In this document: piece by piece, positions 9,178 through 18,164 of the stretch
How positions within the stretch are numbered: the stretch's first letter is position 1
Layout: every line of letters begins with the position of its first letter
Source: a bacterium
GTDB taxonomy: Bacteria > AUK180
DNA length: 64,000 bases
Direction: 5' to 3'
Assembly (NCBI GenBank): GCA_023144005.1
Contig: JAGLGN010000032.1
Coordinates: forward strand, 5,606-69,605
Notes under the pieces: model-generated
What the model was told of the DNA's origin: nothing
The model's database searches: none
Seen by the model: the letters and a program-made list of their open reading frames with translations, nothing else
Translations under genes and position numbers: made by a program

Positions 9178-9644
9178 TCTGTCAACCCCAATTGCTTTTT
9201 CCAGTGAACCCCTTTCACAAAAAGGCCTTCTTTTATCATGTAAATATTCTCCTCGATATTTTCTTTGAAATCACCGATAGTGATCGCACCTTCGGGGCAT
9301 GATGTTACGCAAATAGGATCCCTTTCAGGGCAGAGATCACATGTGGATGTCTTGAATTCAACCGTCTCAAGCGTATTCACTCCGAACGGGCAGGCTAAAA
9401 GGCATGTTTTACAGGAAGTGCATAGGAAACTTGACCGGTGAAGATCATCATCCTTTTTCAAAGCGTCCGTAGGGCAACTGATAACACAGGGAGAATCTTC
9501 ACAATGGCGGCAATAGACCTTCCGTATCGCCTCTTCGAGTATTGATTTGAAACCCGTTTTCTGATCATGAAGAGGATAATTGCAATCCGCTACGCAATTA
9601 TTACAACTGTAACATTTTTCAAGATCAATTAATATCATTTTCAT
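9174..9644 (-). CDS. CooF/HycB-like ferredoxin with four [4Fe-4S] motifs
   Basis: A 156-residue electron-transfer protein with sixteen cysteines in four groups: CYSCNNCVADC, CRHCEDSPCVISCP, CTSCKTCLLACP and CDLCPERDPICVTSCP. This is the CooF/HycB/DMSO reductase-B type of iron-sulfur subunit. It lies between the HydG-like flavoprotein and the NuoH-like anchor, so it probably wires the soluble NAD(P)H/ferredoxin input to the hydrogenase core. The ATG at 9644 overlaps the HydG-like stop as ATGA; an in-frame TTG six bases upstream is less likely. Confidence 0.9.
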   Translation of the reverse strand: MKMILIDLEKCYSCNNCVADCNYPLHDQKTGFKSILEEAIRKVYCRHCEDSPCVISCPTDALKKDDDLHRSSFLCTSCKTCLLACPFGVNTLETVEFKTSTCDLCPERDPICVTSCPEGAITIGDFKENIEENIYMIKEGLFVKGVHWKKQLGLTE

Positions 9645-10450
9645 TCCCAAATCCCTTCAATGTCCTTGATCAGGCTGTACTTGAAAACCGGACCGTCTTT
9701 ACAAGCAAAATATTTACCTACCCCGCAATGGCCGCATTTACCTATGCCGCAGCTCATATTCTTTTCCATGGAAAGATAAATACTTTCCGGAGCAAAGCCG
9801 AGCTCCAGGAGTTTGAATGTGCCGAATTTCATCATTATAGGCGGGCCGCAAACGACAGCGACACCGTTTTTGGGATTTACGCTATAATCATCAAATAAAC
9901 AGGTCACCACTCCCTCTTTCTCCTTCCAGTCATTATCCGCCGCATCAACGGTCCTGCAGATCTCGGCACCGCGCTTTTTCCAGCTCTCGAACTGATCCTT
10001 ATAAACTATGTCAGCAGGATTTTTCGCGCCGTATAAGAGAGTTATCTTTTCGTACTTGTCTTTTTCATCCAGAAGCGTCAGAAGTAATGAACGCAGTGGA
10101 GCCATCCCGACACCGCCGCCCAGTAAGAGCACTTCTTTCCCTTCAAACTCATTGAGCGGATAAGAAGTTCCCAATGGCCCTCTGATCCCCACAGTATCGT
10201 TTGCTTTCAATTCATGAAGCTTCTCTGTAACTCGCCCGGCCTTCATTATCGTCACTTCAAACGGACCCTTGGCAAATTGAGAAGAGGATGGAGTAAATGG
10301 AGATTCCCCTATCTTCGGCATGGTAAGTTGAATGAATTGACCGGTAGCAAAAGAAAATTTCTTTTCCGGCTCCAGGATAAATGTTTTGATCAGCGAGGTC
10401 TCTTCGATAACCTTAATAACCTTACAATTGATCGTCTTATAAGGATCCAT
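9641..10450 (-). CDS. FAD/NAD(P)-binding [2Fe-2S] reductase, sulfhydrogenase gamma (HydG)/AsrB-like
   Basis: A 269-residue protein of the ferredoxin-NADP reductase superfamily. GQFIQLTMP and SPFTPSSSQ are the FAD-binding part (residues about 35-65), LLLGGGVGMAPLRSLLLTL the NAD(P)-binding loop, and CGIGKCGHCGVGKYFAC a C-terminal [2Fe-2S] site. This set is characteristic of sulfhydrogenase gamma, AsrB and PyrK-like proteins. The start at 10450 has GGAGGCG upstream and follows the HydB-like stop by two bases. It would exchange electrons between NAD(P)H and the iron-sulfur chain of the adjacent HydB- and CooF-like proteins. Confidence 0.88.
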   Translation of the reverse strand: MDPYKTINCKVIKVIEETSLIKTFILEPEKKFSFATGQFIQLTMPKIGESPFTPSSSQFAKGPFEVTIMKAGRVTEKLHELKANDTVGIRGPLGTSYPLNEFEGKEVLLLGGGVGMAPLRSLLLTLLDEKDKYEKITLLYGAKNPADIVYKDQFESWKKRGAEICRTVDAADNDWKEKEGVVTCLFDDYSVNPKNGVAVVCGPPIMMKFGTFKLLELGFAPESIYLSMEKNMSCGIGKCGHCGVGKYFACKDGPVFKYSLIKDIEGIWE

Positions 10451-10452
10451 AA

Positions 10453-11427
10453 TTATTTCGCCTCCGCAACTTTTATCAGCACTTCTTGGAAATCTATCTT
10501 CCCTTGACAGCCGGCAGTGCACCTTCCGCAGCCGGTACAGCCGTTAAAACCCTGCATTTGGGGCCTGTAAACGAATTTACAGGTAAATCTGTGTTTGAAC
10601 CGTTCTATAAGATCTTCCCTGGGATTAGCTCCGCCCGCGACACGCGCATAGCTCTTGAGCTGACAGCTGTCCATATACCTGATCTTGTTCTCATCCCCCT
10701 CTGACAGGAAGAAACAGAAACAACTGGAACAAACATTTGTGCAACTGCTGCAGCTGACACAGGTTTTGCCATATTCCTTAAATACATCGCTGTGCTTCTC
10801 GATCTTGCCCTCAAGGTCCTTGAGATCCAATACTTTGTTCCCGTTGAACTTCTTCAACTCTTCTTCAAAAGAGGTCCTGTGAGAGCTCATCGACTTTTCC
10901 TGTTCGGATCGGGCAGATTCAAAAAATCCGCCGTGGTCTTTTAAGAATTTCGCGCCGGCATCCGAACCAACAGAAACCAGATACCCATTCTCCACAATGG
11001 AGAAGTTCAGATCGAAATTCTCTGTAGCCCACGGCTGATCTCCCAGGACCGTACAGAAACAATCCGGGTGATGTGTGGTACAATCGGCCGAAAAGACAAG
11101 GACATCTTTTCTGAAATGGGGATCTTCGGGATCTTCCAGATAGATCTTCTTCAGAAGGGAAAGTCCTTTTGTGTCACAGCCGCGTGCGCCAAAAATGATC
11201 CTTGGCTTATCCTTTTTCTTTTCAACAAGATTCTCTTGGGGGGAATAGAAAAAGTACTTAAGAGGAAGGACCGTCCTGTGACCTTCGAATGTAAACTCCG
11301 AATCGGCTTCCATTCTTGCCCAATCCCAGCTTTCCTCTTGCCTGCGCGGATAAAAGATCTCGTAGTCGGGGATCAATTTTTTCGTCAGGGCTTTCACTTT
11401 TTCATTACTGATAAATTTTTGTTCCAT
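10453..11427 (-). CDS. 4Fe-4S protein, sulfhydrogenase beta (HydB)/AsrA-like
   Basis: A 324-residue iron-sulfur protein. The N-terminal half has IIFGARGCDTKGL and DCTTHHPDCFCTVLGDQP, typical of HydB/AsrA. Two cluster motifs follow, CVSCSSCTNVCSSCFC (about 233-248) and CTGCGRCTAGCQ (about 300-311). In sulfhydrogenases and anaerobic sulfite reductase this subunit bridges the flavoprotein and the catalytic subunits. The ATG at 11427 shares a base with the stop of the small upstream ORF (TGATG) and has AAGGTG upstream. It is the first large gene of the hydrogenase operon. Confidence 0.87.
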   Translation of the reverse strand: MEQKFISNEKVKALTKKLIPDYEIFYPRRQEESWDWARMEADSEFTFEGHRTVLPLKYFFYSPQENLVEKKKDKPRIIFGARGCDTKGLSLLKKIYLEDPEDPHFRKDVLVFSADCTTHHPDCFCTVLGDQPWATENFDLNFSIVENGYLVSVGSDAGAKFLKDHGGFFESARSEQEKSMSSHRTSFEEELKKFNGNKVLDLKDLEGKIEKHSDVFKEYGKTCVSCSSCTNVCSSCFCFFLSEGDENKIRYMDSCQLKSYARVAGGANPREDLIERFKHRFTCKFVYRPQMQGFNGCTGCGRCTAGCQGKIDFQEVLIKVAEAK

Positions 11428-11543
11428 CACGATTTACACCTTAATAACGTAGTAGTTGGATTAAGAAATGCATGAGTAGCAACCATATTAACAATGTTTA
11501 TAGATGATTTTAGTGGAAAGAATATCTTGAAAAGTAACCTCAC
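11427..11543 (-). CDS. Putative 38-residue leader ORF of the hydrogenase operon
   Basis: A short frame of 39 codons starting with GTG. A strong ribosome-binding site (GGAGG, seven bases before the start) precedes it, and its TGA overlaps the ATG of the HydB-like gene as TGATG. It fills most of the stretch between the predicted transcription start (near 11586) and the first large gene. The peptide begins MRLLFKIFFPLKSS and ends LLRCKS; it is basic and hydrophobic, and I recognise no family. Coding is inferred from the start/stop geometry only; a regulatory leader peptide or a small membrane protein are both possible. Confidence 0.45.
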   Translation of the reverse strand: MRLLFKIFFPLKSSINIVNMVATHAFLNPTTTLLRCKS

Positions 11544-11592
11544 TCTTATTCCTCCAATAGATTATACCTTATTCTATTTATTAACCTGAAGA

Positions 11593-11621
11593 ATAATACC
11601 ACATTCTTTATTCAATGTCAA
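11593..11621 (-). promoter_or_regulatory. Sigma70-type promoter of the hydrogenase operon
   Basis: On the minus strand -35 TTGACA (11621-11616), a 17-base spacer and -10 TATTAT (11598-11593) with TG one base upstream (extended -10). The predicted start of transcription is near 11586. Confidence 0.8.
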
Positions 11622-11848
11622 CCACTTCTTTATATTTGCGCAGTTATTAATCTAGAGCTATCGAGCCGGATATCCCCGTACATTGCTATACTTAGACAAT
11701 ATTGCATTCATAGGCAAGGCTAGCAACTATGTGAATTTTCTCACAAGCGGGATCAGTAGAGGCAAAGAGTCTACACGCACAAGAAAGTGTGTCTGGTCAA
11801 ATGTAAAACGAGGGAGTAAATTGCAGGAAAATATTGTATTTGATCTTG
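11622..11848. other. Intergenic region between ftsY and the hydrogenase promoter
   Basis: About 230 bases without a supported gene on either strand. It must hold the 3' end of the ftsY transcript. A weak imperfect hairpin (ACACAC/GCGTGT arms near 11772-11792) is the only structure I noticed and it has no T-run, so I do not call it a terminator. Confidence 0.5.
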
Positions 11849-12811
11849 TCAGAATATCTTTTCAAGATAGGCAGTGATCTTGAAAGGCGCCAGGTCTTCA
11901 AATCTCTCCCCTGTACCCATGAAAAGAACGGGGATACTGAATTTCCTGAACGACTGCACAAGTATTCCGCCTTTTGCGGTTCCATCCATTTTCGTGATGA
12001 TCAGCCCGGTGGGCTCCGAATTCTTTTTGAAGATGTCTATCTGATTCAAAGCATTCTGTCCGGTGGTTCCGTCAATGATGAGTATGCGTTCATCAGCGGC
12101 TTTACCAGCGGCTTTTTCTATTACACGCTGTATCTTAGTGAATTGATTTATCAAATTTTCATTCGTATGTATGCGTCCGCCGGTGTCCACGATAAGAATA
12201 TCCGAATCTCCGCGCTGCTGAAAGGATTTCACGGCATCAAATATCACCGATCCGGGGTCTGCGCCCGCCTGCTGACTGTACAGCTTGATATCGAGTTTAT
12301 TTGCCCATTGCGCCAATTGCTCCACAGCGGCGGCGCGATATGTGTCTCCCGCTGCAAGGGACACTTTCATTTTTCTTTCTGATATTAGATAATGGGCCAA
12401 CTTAGCGACGGTAGTGGTCTTTCCAACACCATTGACACCCATTACCAAAATAATACTTCCCTTCTCCGGAGAAAATACCCTTTCACTTCCTTTCAGGATG
12501 CGTGAGATCTGGGAGGCCAACTGCTTGGATAAAAGGTCATAGTCCCTGAGCCCTTCAGCGTTATTCTTCAATTCCTCCATGATATCCACAACTGTCTGCG
12601 GACCCATATCCGCCTCAAGCAGCGTCATCTCGATCTTCTCCAGAATGCCCTTTTTGTCTCCTTTGAAAACACCCTTTAATCTCGCGGCTAACAGGCCTTC
12701 TCTGCGGGTGGATGGACGCTCAACGGATCTCCTTTTTAATAGTAAAAGCAGTAGAACAAGCACGAGGACCAAAAAGAAAGAAATCATAGATATTTGAAGA
12801 GGTTGTGTCAC
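11849..12811 (-). CDS. ftsY: Signal recognition particle receptor FtsY, with N-terminal membrane segment
   Basis: A 320-residue SRP-type GTPase. Residues about 8-26 form one strongly hydrophobic helix, followed by basic KRRS. The NG domain has the four-helix N part, the P-loop GVNGVGKTTT, DTYRAAA, DTGG and TKMDG, ending with GTGERFEDL. It receives ribosome-nascent chain-SRP complexes at the inner membrane. Many FtsY proteins bind the membrane through an acidic A domain and an amphipathic helix; here a true transmembrane anchor seems to replace it. It is the last gene of the run that starts at 19994, three bases after smc. Confidence 0.95.
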   Translation of the reverse strand: MTQPLQISMISFFLVLVLVLLLLLLKRRSVERPSTRREGLLAARLKGVFKGDKKGILEKIEMTLLEADMGPQTVVDIMEELKNNAEGLRDYDLLSKQLASQISRILKGSERVFSPEKGSIILVMGVNGVGKTTTVAKLAHYLISERKMKVSLAAGDTYRAAAVEQLAQWANKLDIKLYSQQAGADPGSVIFDAVKSFQQRGDSDILIVDTGGRIHTNENLINQFTKIQRVIEKAAGKAADERILIIDGTTGQNALNQIDIFKKNSEPTGLIITKMDGTAKGGILVQSFRKFSIPVLFMGTGERFEDLAPFKITAYLEKIF

Positions 12812-12813
12812 TT

Positions 12814-15800
12814 TTACTCGAACGCTACTGACATTATTTTAGAGACACCCTCTTCCTCCGAAGTAACTCCGTACAGGACATCCGCAAATTCCATTGAACG
12901 CTTATTATGTGTGATCACAATAAATTGTATATCCTCTGAGAATTTCTTTATCATTGAGAAAAATTTAACCAGATTCACTTCATCCATCGCCGAGTCAACC
13001 TCATCAAAAATACAAAACGGAGTAGGATTCTGAAGGAAAATAGCAAATATAAGAGCAGCGGTGATCAGGGCTTTCTCACCACCTGAAGTCAGACTGAGTG
13101 TCTGAACATTCTTGCCCGGTATATGCACTTGAATATCGACTCCCGTTTCAAGAGGGTCATTCGGCGTTACCATTACTACCTTGGCGTTACCGCCATTGAA
13201 GAGCTCCTTGAAGGTCTTATCAAAATAGACATTGATATTCTCCAAAGAAGCGGCAAATTTTTCGCAAATATCAATATTCACTTTCTCTATCATTTCCATC
13301 AGGCGGTCCTTGGACTGGGAAACATCATCGAAATTTGTCTTCAAGAGCTCATATTCTTCCTGAAATTTACTGTATTCGTCCTGGGCTTCAAAATTGATCG
13401 CGCCAAGTCGTTCGATCTTTCCCGAAAGCAGATCAACTTCTCCTTCAATGGCCGTTATGTCATGGCCGGCGCCGTCCAGTTCATTCAGAAATCCCGAGAT
13501 ATCCGCTCTGTCGTCAAAATATTCCTCCAGATGGGAATATTCTGTTTTTGCTTGGACGATCAGGTCGGTCTTACCCTCTTCAAAGCTAGCCAATTCCTTG
13601 TCAATGCCGTCAAGCTCACTTCTTGAGTTAATAATTTCCCTGCTCAGCTCTTCCTTCGCATCCTCTTTATCCTTCACTTCTTCATTTAGTGAGGATAGTT
13701 GGCTCTCATAACCTTCCAGTTCTTCTGCGTTCTTACCGATCTCGACCAAAAGGTCTTTGATCTCTATCCGCTTATGTTTAATGGATTCCTGGGATTCCTT
13801 GATCTCGCCTTTGTAGAATTTCAGATCCCTGTCGATCTCAAAGAGCAATGTTTCATAATTTGAAATATTGTTATCAAGATTGCCGAGCTCGCTTTCCAGA
13901 AGCCGGATATCACTCTGATTTCTGTCTCTGATCCTTTCATTCTCCAGAAGGTCATTCTCAAGCGCGGTTTTCGAGGAATGGTATTTCTCGTATTTCTCTC
14001 TGATCTCGGTATTTTCACCTCTGACGGTTTCAAGGGAATCCTCGATTTCAGTGAGCTGCTCCACATAATCCTGTATCTCTTTTTCATAGATCTCAATTGT
14101 TTCTTTTTCGGTGGTCTTGTTCTCCTGAAAATTCTTAATGGCTTGCTCAATAGAAATTGTCTCTTCTTTATATCGCGACAGATCAAAGCTGATCTTTTTC
14201 TTTTTCTGCTTTATCTCTTCGATCTCTTCCCGAATTGTAGTCGATCTGGAGAATTTCTTCTGATACTCTTCTTCCAGCTTGATGACTTGTTTTTCCTTCG
14301 CTTTATGCTTTTGTTTTAACTCATTGATCTCTTCTTTAAGTGTCAGCAGGCCGCCTTCGTGAGATCGTTTTCCACCCACAACACGACCATCAGAATGGAA
14401 TAACTCGCCGTTCAAAGTCACTATCCTGAAGCTCTTTCCTCTAAGCTCACCCTTCAGGCGGGTAGCAATATCCATATCTTTCACCACAATAACATTGCGG
14501 ATAAAACGATCAATTATTTCTTTATAAGCGGGTATAGCGGAATAAAGGTCAACAGCCCATCCTACAACACCCCCGATCATAGAAGGCAATTTAAAAGGAG
14601 CGCCATGACTTGGCTGAGAATCCAGAGGAAGGAAGGTCACCCTGCCGCCTTTAATTCTGTTCAGATATTTAATGGCCCTTTTCGCATCGTCTTCCTGATC
14701 AACGATCACATAATGCAGAACAGCTCCGAAGGCAACTTCCAAGGCATGCGCGTGAGCCTTGGAGTAAGAGATCAGATTGGCAACAGCATCATGTATGCCG
14801 GAGATGGAAGTATCGTCCTTCTGCGCGGATTTCTTCATCACATGCCGGACACCGCCGGGGAAAGCCGAGTAATTCTCAAGATTACTTGAAAGTATCTTGA
14901 TCTTCTCATTCAGAGAATCACATTCGACAGAGCTTTTTCCGAAAAGATCCTTCACATCGGCCATCTCATTTTCTGTCCGTAAATTTTCCTTTTCAAGATC
15001 TTCAAGAGTGGAATCAAATTCATCCATCTTGTCTTCGATCCGTTTAAGATCCGCTCTTGCGGCCTCCAGGTCATCGTTAAAATCGGTGATGCGCTTTTCA
15101 AAATTGCCCAGGCGCACTTTCAGATGCTCTATGCTGTTCTCCTTACTTGCCTTGGCGCTGGAAAGAGAGATCTTCTCGTTCTCCACTTCGGAAAGTTTGC
15201 CGGAAAAATTCATATATGTATCTTCGAGGTCAGCGTTCTCCTTCTCAAGATGAGCAAGGTCTTTCTCTAATCCCTTCAATTTATCAATGATCATTTCAAG
15301 GCCGGTTTCTAATTTCTTGCCTTCGGCTGATTTTTCCTTCGTATTGCTTTTCCATTCTTTCAATTGTTCCGCGTGTTTCTTCTTATTATCTTCGTTGCTA
15401 ACTATCCGGCGCTTATCCTCGCTGATCAAGTCTTCCTTATTCGTGATATCCTGTATCATTAATTGCCGCTTATTCTCAAGGCCCGCTATCTGATTGCTGA
15501 TAGACAGCTTTTTATTCACTTCGGCAGATTGAGAATTCCATGCCGATTTGATCTCCTGCTCTCTTTTTGCCCGCTCTTCTTCTTTTAACGAGATGGTCTT
15601 CAGCAGTTCCGCTTTTTTTAAAGAGAGCGGGCTGCGCTTATCATCGTATTGCTTGATATCATCCTCGAATACAAGGTATTTAAGCCCGGAAAAGAGTTTC
15701 TTGATCTCGGCAAGCTTATTTCGGTAATCCATGTATCTCTCATACTTGGATACCGCCCGCTTCAATCCGCCGTATTGCTTATCCTTTTCAGCTATGATAT

Positions 15801-16377
15801 CGGCAATACGCTGAAGATTCTCCTCTGTACGATGAAGTTTTCTCTCCGTTTCAATCTTTTCGATCTTTTCGCCCATGACACCTGCGGCTTCCTCAAAAAT
15901 GATACGCCTTTCTTTCGTTGAGGCCAGGAGGAAATTTTCTATCTTCCCCTGTTCAATTATGGCGTATGAGTTAGAAGTAATACCGGTATCAGCAAAGAGA
16001 GCAACGATCTCTTTCATCTTTGCGCGGCGGTCGTTTATAGTGAATTTTGAACTTTTATCCCTTGAAAATTTTCTGGAAACCACGATCTCGTCAAGGTCCA
16101 TCTTTAACTTCCGGTCGAGATTATCGAACTTCAATTCTACTTCGGCAAATCCTGACGGGTTCATCTTGTCATTGCCCTTGAAGATAACATCCTCCATCTG
16201 GCCGCCTCTGAGGGATTTCGGGCTCTTTTCCCCCAAGGTCCATTTTACGGCGTCCACGACATTGGATTTACCGGAACCATTGGGTCCGATAATGATATTT
16301 ATCCCGCTCTTTAATTCAATTTTAGTTTTTCGCGGAAATGTTTTAAATCCCTTCAGGGCAACTGATTTGAGTTTCAA
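12814..16377 (-). CDS. smc: Chromosome segregation ATPase SMC
   Basis: A 1187-residue protein of canonical SMC length. Walker A GPNGSGKSN is at about residues 32-40. Two long coiled coils flank a hinge (about 500-680, with GGRVTFLPLD and GGVVGWAVDL). The C-terminal head has the ABC signature LTSGGEKAL and Walker B CIFDEVDSAMDEVN. It organises and segregates chromosomal DNA as a dimer with ScpAB, which are not in this window. The start is a TTG with AAGG upstream; no ATG fits before the conserved first strand. The smc-ftsY gene order is found in several phyla. Confidence 0.96.
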   Translation of the reverse strand: MKLKSVALKGFKTFPRKTKIELKSGINIIIGPNGSGKSNVVDAVKWTLGEKSPKSLRGGQMEDVIFKGNDKMNPSGFAEVELKFDNLDRKLKMDLDEIVVSRKFSRDKSSKFTINDRRAKMKEIVALFADTGITSNSYAIIEQGKIENFLLASTKERRIIFEEAAGVMGEKIEKIETERKLHRTEENLQRIADIIAEKDKQYGGLKRAVSKYERYMDYRNKLAEIKKLFSGLKYLVFEDDIKQYDDKRSPLSLKKAELLKTISLKEEERAKREQEIKSAWNSQSAEVNKKLSISNQIAGLENKRQLMIQDITNKEDLISEDKRRIVSNEDNKKKHAEQLKEWKSNTKEKSAEGKKLETGLEMIIDKLKGLEKDLAHLEKENADLEDTYMNFSGKLSEVENEKISLSSAKASKENSIEHLKVRLGNFEKRITDFNDDLEAARADLKRIEDKMDEFDSTLEDLEKENLRTENEMADVKDLFGKSSVECDSLNEKIKILSSNLENYSAFPGGVRHVMKKSAQKDDTSISGIHDAVANLISYSKAHAHALEVAFGAVLHYVIVDQEDDAKRAIKYLNRIKGGRVTFLPLDSQPSHGAPFKLPSMIGGVVGWAVDLYSAIPAYKEIIDRFIRNVIVVKDMDIATRLKGELRGKSFRIVTLNGELFHSDGRVVGGKRSHEGGLLTLKEEINELKQKHKAKEKQVIKLEEEYQKKFSRSTTIREEIEEIKQKKKKISFDLSRYKEETISIEQAIKNFQENKTTEKETIEIYEKEIQDYVEQLTEIEDSLETVRGENTEIREKYEKYHSSKTALENDLLENERIRDRNQSDIRLLESELGNLDNNISNYETLLFEIDRDLKFYKGEIKESQESIKHKRIEIKDLLVEIGKNAEELEGYESQLSSLNEEVKDKEDAKEELSREIINSRSELDGIDKELASFEEGKTDLIVQAKTEYSHLEEYFDDRADISGFLNELDGAGHDITAIEGEVDLLSGKIERLGAINFEAQDEYSKFQEEYELLKTNFDDVSQSKDRLMEMIEKVNIDICEKFAASLENINVYFDKTFKELFNGGNAKVVMVTPNDPLETGVDIQVHIPGKNVQTLSLTSGGEKALITAALIFAIFLQNPTPFCIFDEVDSAMDEVNLVKFFSMIKKFSEDIQFIVITHNKRSMEFADVLYGVTSEEEGVSKIMSVAFE

Positions 16378-16383
16378 CTTACC

Positions 16384-17361
16384 TTAACCAAGCAGCTCCG
16401 TCAATTTCGGCGCGATCTCAAAAAGGTCTCCAACGATCCCATAATCCGCTACATTAAAGATAGGAGCGTTCGAATCCTTGTTGACAGCGATAATATAATC
16501 GGCCGACTTCATTCCGACCTGATGCTGAATAGCACCTGAAATACCAAGGGCAATATACAATTTAGGCATAACGGTCGTACCTGTCTGGCCAACCTGATGC
16601 GCATAAGAGATCCATCCCGCATCAACAGCCGCACGGGAAGCTCCCACAGCAGCGTTCAATTTTGCCGCAAGATCAAAAACGACCTTGAAGTTGGCTTTAT
16701 CCCCGAGGCCGCGGCCGCCGGAAACAATAATATCAGAATCAGCGAGATTAACCATTTCCTCTATGCTTCTTACCGCTTCAATGATCTTCAGAGGCGAATC
16801 ACCGTCAATATAGGTGAATTTCGTAATATTCTTCTCCTTGCTGTATCCGGTCTCTACCTTAAAGACCTTAGGCCTTACCGTTGACATCTGAAGATGCTTC
16901 GGGGTCTTGATGGTAGCCATCAGATTTCCGCCGAAAGCGGGGCGTGTCTGCAGAAGGAGTCCTGTGCCCTCTTCAATATCCAACTCGGTACAATCAGCTG
17001 TCAGGCCGGCTTTCATTGTAATAGCGAGCTTGGGCATCAGCGAACGGCCCTGAGGAGTGGCTCCGGCAAGTACAATACCCGGCTCTTCCTCATTTATCAC
17101 AGCCGCGATATTTCGCAAATAATGAACATCGTTCAATTGCTGAAGTTTCTCATGGTCCAGAAGGATCACCTTGTCAGCTCCGGCTTTGAACAGGCCTTCC
17201 GTCTGAGCGGTATCTATCTTATATCCGGGGACAAGAACTACTACTTCCCCATTGTTCTTTTTTGAGAGCTCTGCTCCTTCCGAAACCAGTTCAAATGTAA
17301 CATGGTGAATACTGCTTTCCCTGCATTCCCCTATAATAAGTATTTTATTCTTTGTGCTCAT
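16384..17361 (-). CDS. etfA: Electron transfer flavoprotein, alpha subunit
   Basis: A 325-residue FAD-binding ETF subunit. It has the N-terminal adenine-nucleotide-like domain and the C-terminal FAD domain, with SGGRGLGDKANF, GASRAAVDAGWISYAHQVGQTG and LYIALGISGAIQHQVGM. ETF accepts electrons from acyl-CoA dehydrogenase, encoded two genes upstream. The ATG at 17361 has AGGAGAG in front; a longer in-frame extension would overlap etfB and lacks support. It forms a heterodimer with EtfB. Whether this ETF is bifurcating is not settled by the motifs I can see. Confidence 0.94.
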   Translation of the reverse strand: MSTKNKILIIGECRESSIHHVTFELVSEGAELSKKNNGEVVVLVPGYKIDTAQTEGLFKAGADKVILLDHEKLQQLNDVHYLRNIAAVINEEEPGIVLAGATPQGRSLMPKLAITMKAGLTADCTELDIEEGTGLLLQTRPAFGGNLMATIKTPKHLQMSTVRPKVFKVETGYSKEKNITKFTYIDGDSPLKIIEAVRSIEEMVNLADSDIIVSGGRGLGDKANFKVVFDLAAKLNAAVGASRAAVDAGWISYAHQVGQTGTTVMPKLYIALGISGAIQHQVGMKSADYIIAVNKDSNAPIFNVADYGIVGDLFEIAPKLTELLG

Positions 17362-17371
17362 CTTCACTCTC

Positions 17372-18163
17372 CTAAGCCAGGTGGTTCTCTTTGATGAACT
17401 TGAAAACACCTTTTACCGTTTCCAGATCATCACCTTCAACCTTGATACCGCCCTTTTTTGGCGGGGGGGTAAATGCTTTTACGACTCGTGTAGGAGAACC
17501 CGTGAACCCGATATTCGCTTCATCGGTATTAAGATCATCTGCGCCCCAGACCGGTATTTCCGCCTTCTTCGCGGCCATCTTGCCGCGGAATGAAGGGATA
17601 CGCGGTTCATTCAATTCCTTGAGGACGGTCATAAGAAATTTCCCTTTGACCTCGATGATATCAAAGCCCTCGCTTCTCATTCTCTCGACCTTCGCATGTC
17701 CGGGTTCGAGCTCATCGATCTTTCTCACATATGTAACAGAGGGTATTTTCAGCCAGGTGGCTACACCGGGACCGACCTGCGCGGTATCTCCGTCGGTCGC
17801 CTGTTTACCTGCTATCAATACATCAAAATCGCCTAATTTTTCAACTGCCTTGGAAAGGATATATGAGGTAGCCCAGGTATCGGAAGCGGCAAATTTCTTA
17901 TCTGAAAGGAGTATGCCCTTATCAATACCCATAGAAATAGCTTCTCTTAATGCGGCATCGGCCTGAGGAGGGCCCATGGTCATGACGACCGTTTCTGTAT
18001 CTCCCCATTTATCCTTGATCTTCAAGGCCTCTTCGATCGCATACATATCGAACGGATTGATGATCGATGGAACACCTTCTCGTATCATGGTGTTCGTAAC
18101 CGGATCGATCTTGAGTTCGGCCGTATCCGGAACCTGTTTTATAAATACTACTACCCTTTTCAT
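17372..18163 (-). CDS. etfB: Electron transfer flavoprotein, beta subunit
   Basis: A 263-residue ETF beta subunit beginning MKRVVVFIKQVPDTAELKID, with NPFDMYAIEEAL, GKQATDGDTAQVGPGVATWL (the nucleotide-binding segment) and PRIPSFRGKMAAKK. It is the partner of EtfA and sits one base after the acyl-CoA dehydrogenase stop, so dehydrogenase and ETF form a single electron-transfer unit. Confidence 0.95.
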   Translation of the reverse strand: MKRVVVFIKQVPDTAELKIDPVTNTMIREGVPSIINPFDMYAIEEALKIKDKWGDTETVVMTMGPPQADAALREAISMGIDKGILLSDKKFAASDTWATSYILSKAVEKLGDFDVLIAGKQATDGDTAQVGPGVATWLKIPSVTYVRKIDELEPGHAKVERMRSEGFDIIEVKGKFLMTVLKELNEPRIPSFRGKMAAKKAEIPVWGADDLNTDEANIGFTGSPTRVVKAFTPPPKKGGIKVEGDDLETVKGVFKFIKENHLA

Positions 18164-18164
18164 A

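Noticed and set aside
11683-11877. Plus-strand 64-residue frame between the hydrogenase promoter and ftsY
   Set aside because: No ribosome site, overlaps the ftsY end antisense, no recognisable motif.
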